A stretch of 64,000 bases of DNA from Myxococcales bacterium (GTDB lineage Bacteria > Myxococcota_A > Polyangia > Haliangiales > Haliangiaceae). Under the pieces are notes generated by a model. The model worked only from the letters and a program-made list of their open reading frames with translations. It had not been told where the DNA came from and searched no databases. The stretch lies in the NCBI GenBank assembly GCA_016794525.1, contig JAEUJY010000001.1:1-64000 (forward strand), given 5' to 3'. Both the position numbers and the translations under genes were made by a program. This document shows, one piece after another, positions 48,427-55,283 of this stretch (position 1 is its first letter; each line of letters opens with the position of its first letter).

Positions 48427-49722
48427 ATGTCGTCGTCCCCTGCGCCGCCCGCCGCGCCGTCCGCCGGCCGGCTCGAGCGGCGCGTGATCTGGTTGGTGGC
48501 GATGGTGCAGCTGGTGAACGTGCTCGACTTCGTGATGGTCATGCCGCTCGGGCGCGACTTCGCGCGGGCGCTGGCCATCGACGAGTCGCGGCTGGGCTTG
48601 ATCGGCGGCAGCTACACGCTGGCCGCGGCGATCGCCGGCCTGGTCGGCTCGCGGTTCCTCGATCGCTTCGACCGCCGGCGCGCGCTGACGGTCGCGATGC
48701 TCGGCCTGGTCACCGCGACCGCGGCCGGCGGCCTGGCGCAGGACCTGCCCAGCCTGATGGCGGCGCGCATCCTGGCCGGCGCGTTCGGCGGCCCGGCGAC
48801 GTCGCTGTCGATGGCGATCGTCGCCGACGTCGTGCCGCCGGCGCGGCGCGGCGCGGCGATGGGCATCGTCATGTCGGCGTTCTCGGTGGCGTCGGTGGTC
48901 GGCGTGCCGCTCGGGCTGTACGCGGCGCAGCTCGGCTCGTGGCGCACGCCGTTCTTCGCGCTGGCGGCGATCGGCCTGGCGGTGACCGGGTTCGCCGCGC
49001 GGGCGCTGCCGCCGCTGCGCCATCACCTCGAGGGCCCGCGCCACGCGGCGACGCCGACCTGGGCGCTGTTGCGGCGCAAGGAGATCGTGATGATGCTCGG
49101 CGCGGCGGCGGCGATGACGTGGTCGGTGTTCATGATCGTCCCGTACGTGCGGTCGTTCCTGCAGAACAACCACCACGTGCCCGAGGGCGACATCAAGTTC
49201 CTCTACCTGGTCGGCGGCATCGCCAGCTTCGCGGTGGTCCGCCTGACCGGGCCGACCGTCGACCGGGTCGGCTCGACGCCGGTGGCGGCGCTGGGTACGG
49301 CGCTGGTCACCGGCGCGCTGCTGGTCGGGTTCCTGCCGGCGGCGCCGCTGTTGCCGGTGTTCCTGGTGTTCTCGCTGTTCATGTGCACGGCGTCGCTGCG
49401 CGGCGTGCCGCTGTCGGCGCTGTCGTCGAAGCTGCCGGCGCCCCACGAGCGCGCGCAGTACATGTCGCTGCAGTCGGCGGTGCAGCACCTGGCGTCGTCG
49501 GCCGGCGCGATCACCGCGTCGCAGATCATCGCCACCGCCGGCGACGGCCACCTGGTCCACGTCGACGTCGTCGTGTTCGCGTCGATCGGCCTCGCGCTGT
49601 GCATGCCGGTGTTGCTGTGGCGGGTGGAGCGGCGGGTGCGGGCCCGGCTGGCGGCGGCCGCCGCCGCGGTCGAGCTCCCCGCGCTCCCCGAGCTTCCCGA
49701 GGCCCGCGCCACGCGAGCCTGA
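48427..49722 (+). CDS. Major facilitator superfamily transporter (drug:H+ antiporter-like)
   Basis: 431 residues from ATG 48427; an upstream GTG gives an unlikely leader. About 12 hydrophobic helices are visible. The first helix (MVQLVNVLDFVMVMPLGRDFARAL) has the D-F-.-.-V-M-P-L pattern of arabinose-efflux/DHA1-type permeases. The loop between helices 2 and 3 holds the MFS motif (SRFLDRFDRRRALTV). Substrate unknown. No divergent regulator is present. Confidence 0.88.
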   Translation: MSSSPAPPAAPSAGRLERRVIWLVAMVQLVNVLDFVMVMPLGRDFARALAIDESRLGLIGGSYTLAAAIAGLVGSRFLDRFDRRRALTVAMLGLVTATAAGGLAQDLPSLMAARILAGAFGGPATSLSMAIVADVVPPARRGAAMGIVMSAFSVASVVGVPLGLYAAQLGSWRTPFFALAAIGLAVTGFAARALPPLRHHLEGPRHAATPTWALLRRKEIVMMLGAAAAMTWSVFMIVPYVRSFLQNNHHVPEGDIKFLYLVGGIASFAVVRLTGPTVDRVGSTPVAALGTALVTGALLVGFLPAAPLLPVFLVFSLFMCTASLRGVPLSALSSKLPAPHERAQYMSLQSAVQHLASSAGAITASQIIATAGDGHLVHVDVVVFASIGLALCMPVLLWRVERRVRARLAAAAAAVELPALPELPEARATRA

Positions 49723-49760
49723 CGCTGGACCGCCGGGCGTCGGCGGGCGATAGTGCCCTC

Positions 49761-50216
49761 ATGCTCGTCCCCGGCCAGCCAGCGCCCGCGTTCCGCGTGG
49801 CCACCCACGATGGCGGCGAGGTGGCGCTGGCCGACCTGCGCGGCCAGCGGGTGCTGTTGTGGTTCTACCCCGAGGCCGACACCCCTGGTTGAACGGTCCA
49901 GGGCAACGGGCTCCGTGATCGAGCCCGTGAGTTCGCCGCCGCCGGGTGCGCCATCGTCGGCGTCAGCTTCGACGCGGTGGCCAAGAACCACGCCTTCGCG
50001 TGCAAGTTCGACCTGCCGTTCGCGCTGGCGTGCGACGTCGACAAGGTCGTCGGCGCCGCCTACGACGCGATCGAGCCCGAGGGCGAGGACGCCGGGTGGC
50101 CGCGGCGGATCTCGTTCCTGATCGACCGCGACGGCACGATCGCGCGGGTCTACTGGCCGGTCGACGTCCACACCCACGCGGCGATCGCGCTGGCCGATCT
50201 CGCGGCGCTGGGCTGA
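49761..50216 (+). CDS. Selenocysteine-containing peroxiredoxin (BCP/AhpC-TSA family), TGA at 49890-49892 read as Sec
   Basis: 151 residues if the TGA at codon 44 is selenocysteine. Upstream reads GQPAPAFRVATHDGGEVAL...LLWFYPEADTPG; downstream continues in the same frame TVQGNGLRDRAREF...GCAIVGVSFDAVAKNHAFA...ISFLIDRDGTIARVYWPVD to a TGA at 50214-50216. Peroxiredoxins of this family have the peroxidatic Cys exactly here (FYP.ADTPGCT), so the codon occupies the catalytic position. The second part is conserved, in frame, and has no start of its own before ~85 bp. A SECIS-like hairpin follows at the correct distance. No resolving Cys stands in the usual next position (GN replaces the common AC). 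It would reduce peroxides with a selenolate. selA, selB, selC and selD are not in the window. A conventional caller would see a 44-codon ORF plus a small fragment. Confidence 0.9.
49906..49928 (+). promoter_or_regulatory. Bacterial SECIS-like hairpin after the UGA codon
   Basis: Arms ACGGGCTC (49906-49913) and GAGCCCGT (49921-49928) are perfectly complementary over 8 bp, enclosing the 7-nt loop CGTGATC, which contains GU. The stem begins 14 nt after the TGA and the loop 22 nt after it, inside the window needed for SelB recognition in bacteria. It lies within the coding sequence, as bacterial SECIS elements do. Confidence 0.75.
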
Positions 50217-50229
50217 GCCCGCGGGCGGG

Positions 50230-51369
50230 TCACGGTGGCGCGCAGGCGGCGCCGCGGCCGAGTTGACGGAGCGCGCGACAGCGGAGCGCGCGCGTCTCGG
50301 TGATCAGCGCGTGGGCCGGCCAGCGCGCGAGCATCTGGTCGGCCAGGGTCAGCGCGGCCTCGGGCGCCGAGCGCGCGTCGAGATCGATCCGGATCGCCTC
50401 GACCAGCGCGATCGGCGACCAGGTGGGGTCGCCGGCGGCGGCGATGTCGAGGCACGCGGTCCGCGCCGCGTCGGCCTGGCCCTGCGCGCGCAGCAGCCGC
50501 GCCCGGCGCCAGCGCTCGTTGAGCGGCACCGGTGAGGGGGCGGTCGCGCCGGCGTCGATCGGCGGCGGGGCCGTCGACGGATCGCGCGGCGAGGACGACG
50601 CGTCGATCGCCACCGCGGCGTCGGTGGAGGGCGGCGGGGGCGCGGCGGAGGCCGCGTCGGAGGTGGGCGCGGCGGCGTCGGGGGCGAGCGCGACGGCGTC
50701 GGGTGGCGTCGTCGCGGTCGGCGCCGTGGTGTCAGTCGGCGCGGGGACGTCGGGCGCGAACCCGCGCGGCGCGGGCAGCGCGCGCAGCTGCGCCGCGGCG
50801 CCGCTCCCGAGGGTCCGGCCGGCGCGGCCGTCGGGCCACCACGCGCCGGCGGCGACCGCGTGCGCGCCGTCGGCGGCGATCACCTGCACCGTGCCCTCGT
50901 GGACGCGCACGGTCGCCCCGCGCTCGTCGACCGCGACGGTGAACACCGTGCCGGTCGCGGTCGCCTCGACGTCGGCGCCGCGCAGCGCGAGCCGGTGCGG
51001 GCGGGCGCCGGGCCACAGCCGCGCGGTCACGGCGCCGCGCTCGACCACCACGACGGTGTGGTCGCCGTCGGCCGCCGCCACCGCGTAGCGCCCGCCCGGC
51101 GAGACCGCGATCGCCACGCGGTCGCCGATCGCCACCACCGCCGCCGGCGGCGGGGCGGCGCGGCGCGGCCACGCCAGCAGCACCACCGCCGCCAGCGCGA
51201 GCGCGAGGCCGGCGCCCACGGCGACCCGGGGCCACCACGCGCGCGGCGCGACCGCGCGCTCGTGCGCTGCGCGCGTGGCGGCGGTCACCGCGGCGGCCGC
51301 CAGCTCCGGACGCACCTCGGCCTGGCGCGCGCGCGCCAGCAGGTGATCGAGATCGCGTCCGGCGCTCAC
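50230..51369 (-). CDS. FecR-domain membrane protein with TPR-like C-terminus
   Basis: 379 residues from ATG 51369. A short cytoplasmic N-terminus (about 46 residues, as in anti-sigma factors) and a membrane helix (VAVGAGLALALAAVVLLAWP) precede a FecR-like beta domain (VERGAVTARLW; ADVEATATGTVFTVAVDERG; VRVHEGTVQV). A ~90-residue Pro/Thr/Asp linker and a ~90-residue helical repeat segment (RARLLRAQGQADAART) follow. Its start overlaps the ECF sigma factor stop (ATGA), so it is most likely the cognate anti-sigma regulator. No TonB receptor gene is adjacent, unlike classic iron-citrate FecIRA systems. Confidence 0.85.
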   Translation of the reverse strand: MSAGRDLDHLLARARQAEVRPELAAAAVTAATRAAHERAVAPRAWWPRVAVGAGLALALAAVVLLAWPRRAAPPPAAVVAIGDRVAIAVSPGGRYAVAAADGDHTVVVVERGAVTARLWPGARPHRLALRGADVEATATGTVFTVAVDERGATVRVHEGTVQVIAADGAHAVAAGAWWPDGRAGRTLGSGAAAQLRALPAPRGFAPDVPAPTDTTAPTATTPPDAVALAPDAAAPTSDAASAAPPPPSTDAAVAIDASSSPRDPSTAPPPIDAGATAPSPVPLNERWRRARLLRAQGQADAARTACLDIAAAGDPTWSPIALVEAIRIDLDARSAPEAALTLADQMLARWPAHALITETRALRCRALRQLGRGAACAPP

Positions 51370-51956
51370 GGCTCCACCTTGGTTAGAGGCCGCGGGGCGG
51401 CCGGGCTCGTCAAAGTTTCGTCACCGTGGCGCGCGAGGTACGCCTCCAGCTCGGCCCGCGCGTGGCGGAAGCGGCTGGCGGCGGTGTTGGCGAACGTGCC
51501 GAGCGCGCGCCCGGCCTCGGCCGCGGTCAGCTCGAAGATGCCCATCAGCACGAAGGCCTCACGCTTCTTCGGGTCGAGCGCGGCCAGCGCCCGCCGCATC
51601 ACCGCCAGCTCGGCCGCGCCGGTCTGGTCGACGTCGAACACCGCGACCTCGACGTCCTCACCGCCCCCGGGGTGGCGCGCGTCACGGCGTCGCTGGCGTC
51701 GGGCGGTCCGCATCGCGATCGTGATCGCCCAGGTGCGCGGGCTGGCGTCGCCGCGGAACCCGGGCAGCGCGCGGTGCAGCGCGATCATCGTCTCTTGCAC
51801 GGCGTCGTCGATGGCGGGGCCGGCGCCGAGGATGAAGTGGATCTGCTTGCGGACGACGACGTAGAGCGCGCGCAGCAGCTCGGCGGTCGCGGCCGCGTCG
51901 CCAGCCTGGGCCCGGCGCGCGAGCGCGGCGAGCTGTTCGGGCGGGACCGGCGCCAT
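51366..51956 (-). CDS. ECF-family RNA polymerase sigma factor
   Basis: 196 residues from ATG 51956; the longer frame adds only an Arg-rich leader. Region 2 (RALYVVVRKQIHFILGAGPAIDDAVQETMIALHRALPGF) with the D-x-x-Q-E-T core and region 4 (LDPKKREAFVLMGIFELTAAEAGRALGTFANTAASRFRHAR) are clear. It directs transcription of a small regulon and is encoded with its probable FecR-type anti-sigma partner. The gap at 51957-52049 separates it from a divergent secreted-protein gene and may include an autoregulated promoter, but I see no convincing repeat. Confidence 0.92.
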   Translation of the reverse strand: MAPVPPEQLAALARRAQAGDAAATAELLRALYVVVRKQIHFILGAGPAIDDAVQETMIALHRALPGFRGDASPRTWAITIAMRTARRQRRRDARHPGGGEDVEVAVFDVDQTGAAELAVMRRALAALDPKKREAFVLMGIFELTAAEAGRALGTFANTAASRFRHARAELEAYLARHGDETLTSPAAPRPLTKVEP

Positions 51957-52049
51957 CGCGGTGGTGTATGACCCACGCGCGCGCCGCGATCGAGCGCCGC
52001 GCTCAAGAATGTTTGACGAGCGCGGCCGCGGGCCGGCCACTCATCACCC

Positions 52050-52925
52050 ATGAAGCTCGTGCACGTCCTCGCCGCCCTGCTGGCGGCCCCCGCGATCGCG
52101 ACCGCGCAGCCCGCCGCGCCGGCGCCCCCCGCCGCCCCGGCCTCGCCGCGCGAGGCGTTCCTCGAGCAGCGGGTGATCGAGGAGCTCGCCGCCGACGGCA
52201 TCGTCCTGGCGCGGCTCGACGTCGTGCTGGCGCTGACCCCCGACGGCGACGCGCTGGTGATCGCGCTGGTCGATCCCGCGACCGGGCAGGCGCGCGCGTC
52301 GACCCGGCTGCCGCAGGTGCCGACCGATCGCGACGCGGCGGTCGCGACCGTGACCCAGGTCGCGGCCACGCTGGCCACCCAGGTCGCGGCCGCGGCGCCG
52401 CCCGCGGGGCCCGCGGACGTGCCACCGGCCGATCCGCCCGCGCCGCCCGCCACCGCGCTGCGGATCCCGCGGCGGCTGGTGGCGCTCGAGGGCGGGATGA
52501 CGTCGTCGGACTTCCTGAGCGCGGGCGTGGCCGCCTACCCGATCCCGGCGATCGCGATCGAGGGCTGGATCGGGCCGACCGAGCTGTGGGGCACGCGGGG
52601 CTTCGCGGTCGCGTACACGCACCCGGTCCTCCGCTGGCGGCAGCGGTCGACGACGCTGCTCGGCGGCGTCGCCGGCGTGGCCGAGCTGCGCGTCGGCGGC
52701 GGCCTCGGGCTCAAGACGTTCGCGTCGTGCGTGTTCTTCTGCGTCGACGGCGACGCGGTCGACGCGTTCGCGCGGGTCGAGGCGACCAAGTTCGTCACGC
52801 CGCACGTCGGCGGGCAGATGGTCCTCGACGCCGGCGTCAGCCGGATCGATCCCGACGACGAGGGCGCCGCCGCCGAGCTGTACCCGTTCGTCGGCTTCCG
52901 CGTCGGCCTGGTGTTCGGGCTGTGA
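52050..52925 (+). CDS. Secreted protein of unknown function with barrel-like C-terminus
   Basis: 291 residues from ATG 52050. The signal peptide (LVHVLAALLAAPAIATAQ) precedes a ~95-residue domain (FLEQRVIEELAADGIVLARLDVVLALTPDGDALV) and, after a Pro/Ala linker, a ~140-residue region of amphipathic strands (LVALEGGMTSSDFLSAGVAA; LGLKTFASCVFFCVDGD; LYPFVGFRVGLVFGL). It may be a small outer-membrane barrel. Its stop overlaps the next gene's GTG. It diverges from the ECF sigma gene and so might be its target. Confidence 0.65.
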   Translation: MKLVHVLAALLAAPAIATAQPAAPAPPAAPASPREAFLEQRVIEELAADGIVLARLDVVLALTPDGDALVIALVDPATGQARASTRLPQVPTDRDAAVATVTQVAATLATQVAAAAPPAGPADVPPADPPAPPATALRIPRRLVALEGGMTSSDFLSAGVAAYPIPAIAIEGWIGPTELWGTRGFAVAYTHPVLRWRQRSTTLLGGVAGVAELRVGGGLGLKTFASCVFFCVDGDAVDAFARVEATKFVTPHVGGQMVLDAGVSRIDPDDEGAAAELYPFVGFRVGLVFGL

Positions 52926-54187
52926 CCGCCGGCGGGCACCCCGACCTGCGGCGGGCGCTCCCCGCGGCCTGCCTGCTCGCGGTCGCCGCGTGCGGGACCC
53001 ACGGCGGCGCCACCCGCGCCGACGCGCCGCCGCCCGCCGACGCCGCGGCCGTGATCGACGCCGCGGTCGACGCCGCCCCGTGCCCGCCGCTGCCGGCGCC
53101 GCCCACTACGCGCCTGCGGCCGACGCCGGGCGAGCTGTTCTACGCCCAGCTCGGCCTCGGCGGCCTGAGCATCGGCGAGGCCGCCGTGCTGATCGGCCCC
53201 GACGGCACGGTCGTGCTGATCGACGTCGGCAACGACAGCCACGACGACGACGTGGCCGCCGCGCTGACCGAGCTCACCGCCGCCGCCGCCGTCGACCACA
53301 TCGTCATCACCCACTTCCACGCCGACCACGGCGACGGCCTGGCCGGCCTGCTCGGGCGGATCACGCTGCGCGGCACGATCGTGCACCGCGGCCTCACCGA
53401 TCTGACCGACGCGGCCAACGCCGCGACGATCGCCGCGGTCTGCGCCGCCGGCCACGGCGCGCCGCTGTGCACCAGCGCCGCCGCGCCGCCGTGCGCGCCG
53501 GCGAGCTGGACCGGCACCTACCCGGCGACCGCGTGCCCCGGGCTCGGCGGCGGGCTCGCCCTCGGCGCCGACGCCGCGCTGACCTTCGTCGCCGCCGACG
53601 GCGTCATCGCCGGCGAGCGCTTCGCCGACGTCGTCGGCCCGATCCGCACCAGCGACTCCAACGGCGAGAACGCCCGCAGCGTCGTCGCGCTGCTCCGGGT
53701 GGGGCGGTTCCGGATGCTCCTGGCCGGCGACCTCACCGGCGGCGGCTCCGACACCGACGACGTCGAGGGCTTCTACGCGCCGCGGCTGGCCGCGGTCGGC
53801 GTCGACGCGGGCGGCGTCGACGTGCTGCACCTCGGCCACCACGGCCGCGACACGTCGAGCAACGCGACCTGGGCCGATCGGCTGCTGCCGGCCGACGGCG
53901 CCGACCGCAACGCGGTCATGGGCATCAGCACGGCGCACCTGAACTCGCCGCACGCGGCGGTGCTGGCGACGATCGTCGGCGGTGGCCGCCTCGGCGCGGG
54001 CCGGGCGTGGACCACCCGCGTCGCCACCGGCGGCGCCACCTCGCCGGCGCTGGTCGACGCCCGCGGCGGGCGCGTCGTCGTGGCGACGCTCGATCGCGGC
54101 GCGGCGTACGTCGTCCAGGCGATCGATCCCGCCGGGGCGGTGATCGCCAGCCAGGTCTTCCGCAGCGTCGGCGCCTGCGCGCGCTGA
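52922..54187 (+). CDS. Metallo-beta-lactamase-fold lipoprotein (ComEC/Rec2-like catalytic domain)
   Basis: 421 residues from GTG 52922, 4-bp overlap with the upstream gene. The lipobox (LLAVAAC, Cys24) is followed by an Asp/Ala/Pro linker. The MBL-fold domain has ITHFHADHGDGLAG (H.H.DH motif), GRFRMLLAGDLTGG (metal Asp) and DVLHLGHHGRDTSSN, the form seen in competence-protein and phosphodiesterase-like MBLs. Metal ligands appear complete, so it is probably an envelope hydrolase; substrate unknown. Cys-rich insertions (CAAGHGAPLCTSAAAPPC) are unusual. Confidence 0.82.
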   Translation: MTAGGHPDLRRALPAACLLAVAACGTHGGATRADAPPPADAAAVIDAAVDAAPCPPLPAPPTTRLRPTPGELFYAQLGLGGLSIGEAAVLIGPDGTVVLIDVGNDSHDDDVAAALTELTAAAAVDHIVITHFHADHGDGLAGLLGRITLRGTIVHRGLTDLTDAANAATIAAVCAAGHGAPLCTSAAAPPCAPASWTGTYPATACPGLGGGLALGADAALTFVAADGVIAGERFADVVGPIRTSDSNGENARSVVALLRVGRFRMLLAGDLTGGGSDTDDVEGFYAPRLAAVGVDAGGVDVLHLGHHGRDTSSNATWADRLLPADGADRNAVMGISTAHLNSPHAAVLATIVGGGRLGAGRAWTTRVATGGATSPALVDARGGRVVVATLDRGAAYVVQAIDPAGAVIASQVFRSVGACAR

Positions 54188-54303
54188 CGGCGCCGCGCGC
54201 CGCGCGCCGCTCAGCGCCTGTCAGTCTTCGGGCGAGCACCGACCAACGCGCCAGGCGTCTCGCGTCCGGGTGGGAGGCTCGGCGGGGACCTGGCCCCACC
54301 GAG

Positions 54304-54325
54304 GGAGGTGCGGCGACGCACCTCC
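54304..54325. terminator. Strong hairpin with GCGA tetraloop between convergent genes
   Basis: GGAGGTGCG (54304-54312) and CGCACCTCC (54317-54325) pair perfectly over 9 bp around the GNRA-type loop GCGA. It lies 7 bp from the stop of the leftward DUF1993 gene and 117 bp from the rightward MBL gene, so it could end both transcripts. There is no T-run, hence the modest confidence. The remainder of 54188-54331 has no gene. Confidence 0.45.
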
Positions 54326-54331
54326 TGGAAC

Positions 54332-54838
54332 TCAGGCGAGCGGCAGGTGGCCGATGAACACCGTCTTGCCGAGCTCGACGCCGTTGTTGCGCAGGATCGA
54401 GTAGGCCGTGACGATGTGGAAGTGGAAGTTGGGCAGCGCGAGGTGATCGAGGTAGTCGCCGCCGCGCATGCCCTTGCCGCCCATCCACTCGTGGGCGCAG
54501 CGCCGCTCCTCGGCACCCTCGAAGTCTTCGCGGGTGAAGGTCGCGAGGTAGTCCTTGCAGGTGCGGATGCGCTGGCGCAGCTCGGCCATCGTCTTCTCGG
54601 TGTCCGGGTGCGACGGCGGCGGCTTGCCGGTCATCTTGGCGACCGTGTACTTGGCCTGGTCGCACGCGGCCTGGATCTGCCCGCGCAGCGGGTACTGATC
54701 GAGCGCGAGCCGGCTCTCGACCCACAGCTCGGGATCGAACTTCTTGGCCTCGGCGTGGGCGACCGCGCGATCGAGCCAGCCCTCGAGGTTGGTCAGGTAC
54801 TTGGTGAAGATCGGGACGGTGGCGTCGTAGAGGTTCAT
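54332..54838 (-). CDS. DUF1993-family protein
   Basis: 168 residues from ATG 54838 (longer frames add an unconserved leader). It matches the DUF1993 pattern: start MNLYDATVPIFTKYLTNLEGWLDRA, the central YPLRGQIQAACDQAKYTVAKMTG, and the C-terminal LPNFHFHIVTAYSILRNNGVELGKT. The fold is a DinB-like four-helix bundle. Conserved His residues could bind metal but no activity is established for the family. Confidence 0.9.
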   Translation of the reverse strand: MNLYDATVPIFTKYLTNLEGWLDRAVAHAEAKKFDPELWVESRLALDQYPLRGQIQAACDQAKYTVAKMTGKPPPSHPDTEKTMAELRQRIRTCKDYLATFTREDFEGAEERRCAHEWMGGKGMRGGDYLDHLALPNFHFHIVTAYSILRNNGVELGKTVFIGHLPLA

Positions 54839-54926
54839 CGCCGCGATGCTACGCCCGATCGTCGCGCCGGCGGGCGCGCAAGGTAACTTCACGTCCGCCG
54901 GCGCGCGCGCACGCTATCGTGGCGCG

Positions 54927-55280
54927 ATGGACGACGCCGCGTCGCCGCGCAGCAAGGACCCCGCCAAGGCGCGCCGCGCCGCCGCCGATCCGGCCCGGCC
55001 CGGCGAGCGGTGCCGGGCGCCGGCGGGCGCCTACCTGCCGGTCATCGATCACGCCCGCTGTGAGGGCAAGCGCGACTGCGTGCAGGTGTGCCCGTACGGC
55101 GTGTTCGAGGTGCGGCGCATCGACGACGCCGACTTCGCGCGGCTCGGCGTGCTGGCCAAGCTGAAGAGCGTCGCCCACCGCCGCCAGACCGCCTACGCGG
55201 TCGCGGCCGACGCCTGTCGCGCGTGCGGCCTGTGCGTCGTGGCGTGCCCCGAGGACGCGATCACGCTGACGCGGCGGTGA
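54927..55280 (+). CDS. Two-cluster ferredoxin
   Basis: 117 residues from ATG 54927. The first cluster motif reads CEGKRDCVQVCP: the second Cys of the classical CxxCxxCxxxCP is replaced by Lys, as in a known ferredoxin subgroup with 'CEGK..C..VCP'. The second motif, CRACGLCVVACP, is complete. About 35 residues between the clusters and a ~40-residue basic N-terminal leader lengthen it. It probably carries one electron pair between soluble partners, which are not identifiable locally. It converges on the cytochrome gene below with a 3-bp gap. Confidence 0.88.
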   Translation: MDDAASPRSKDPAKARRAAADPARPGERCRAPAGAYLPVIDHARCEGKRDCVQVCPYGVFEVRRIDDADFARLGVLAKLKSVAHRRQTAYAVAADACRACGLCVVACPEDAITLTRR

Positions 55281-55283
55281 GCC

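Noticed and set aside
49761-49892. Peroxiredoxin as a nonsense-mutated pseudogene
   Set aside because: The stop replaces only the catalytic Cys, the downstream frame is intact and conserved, and a perfectly paired hairpin lies at SECIS distance.
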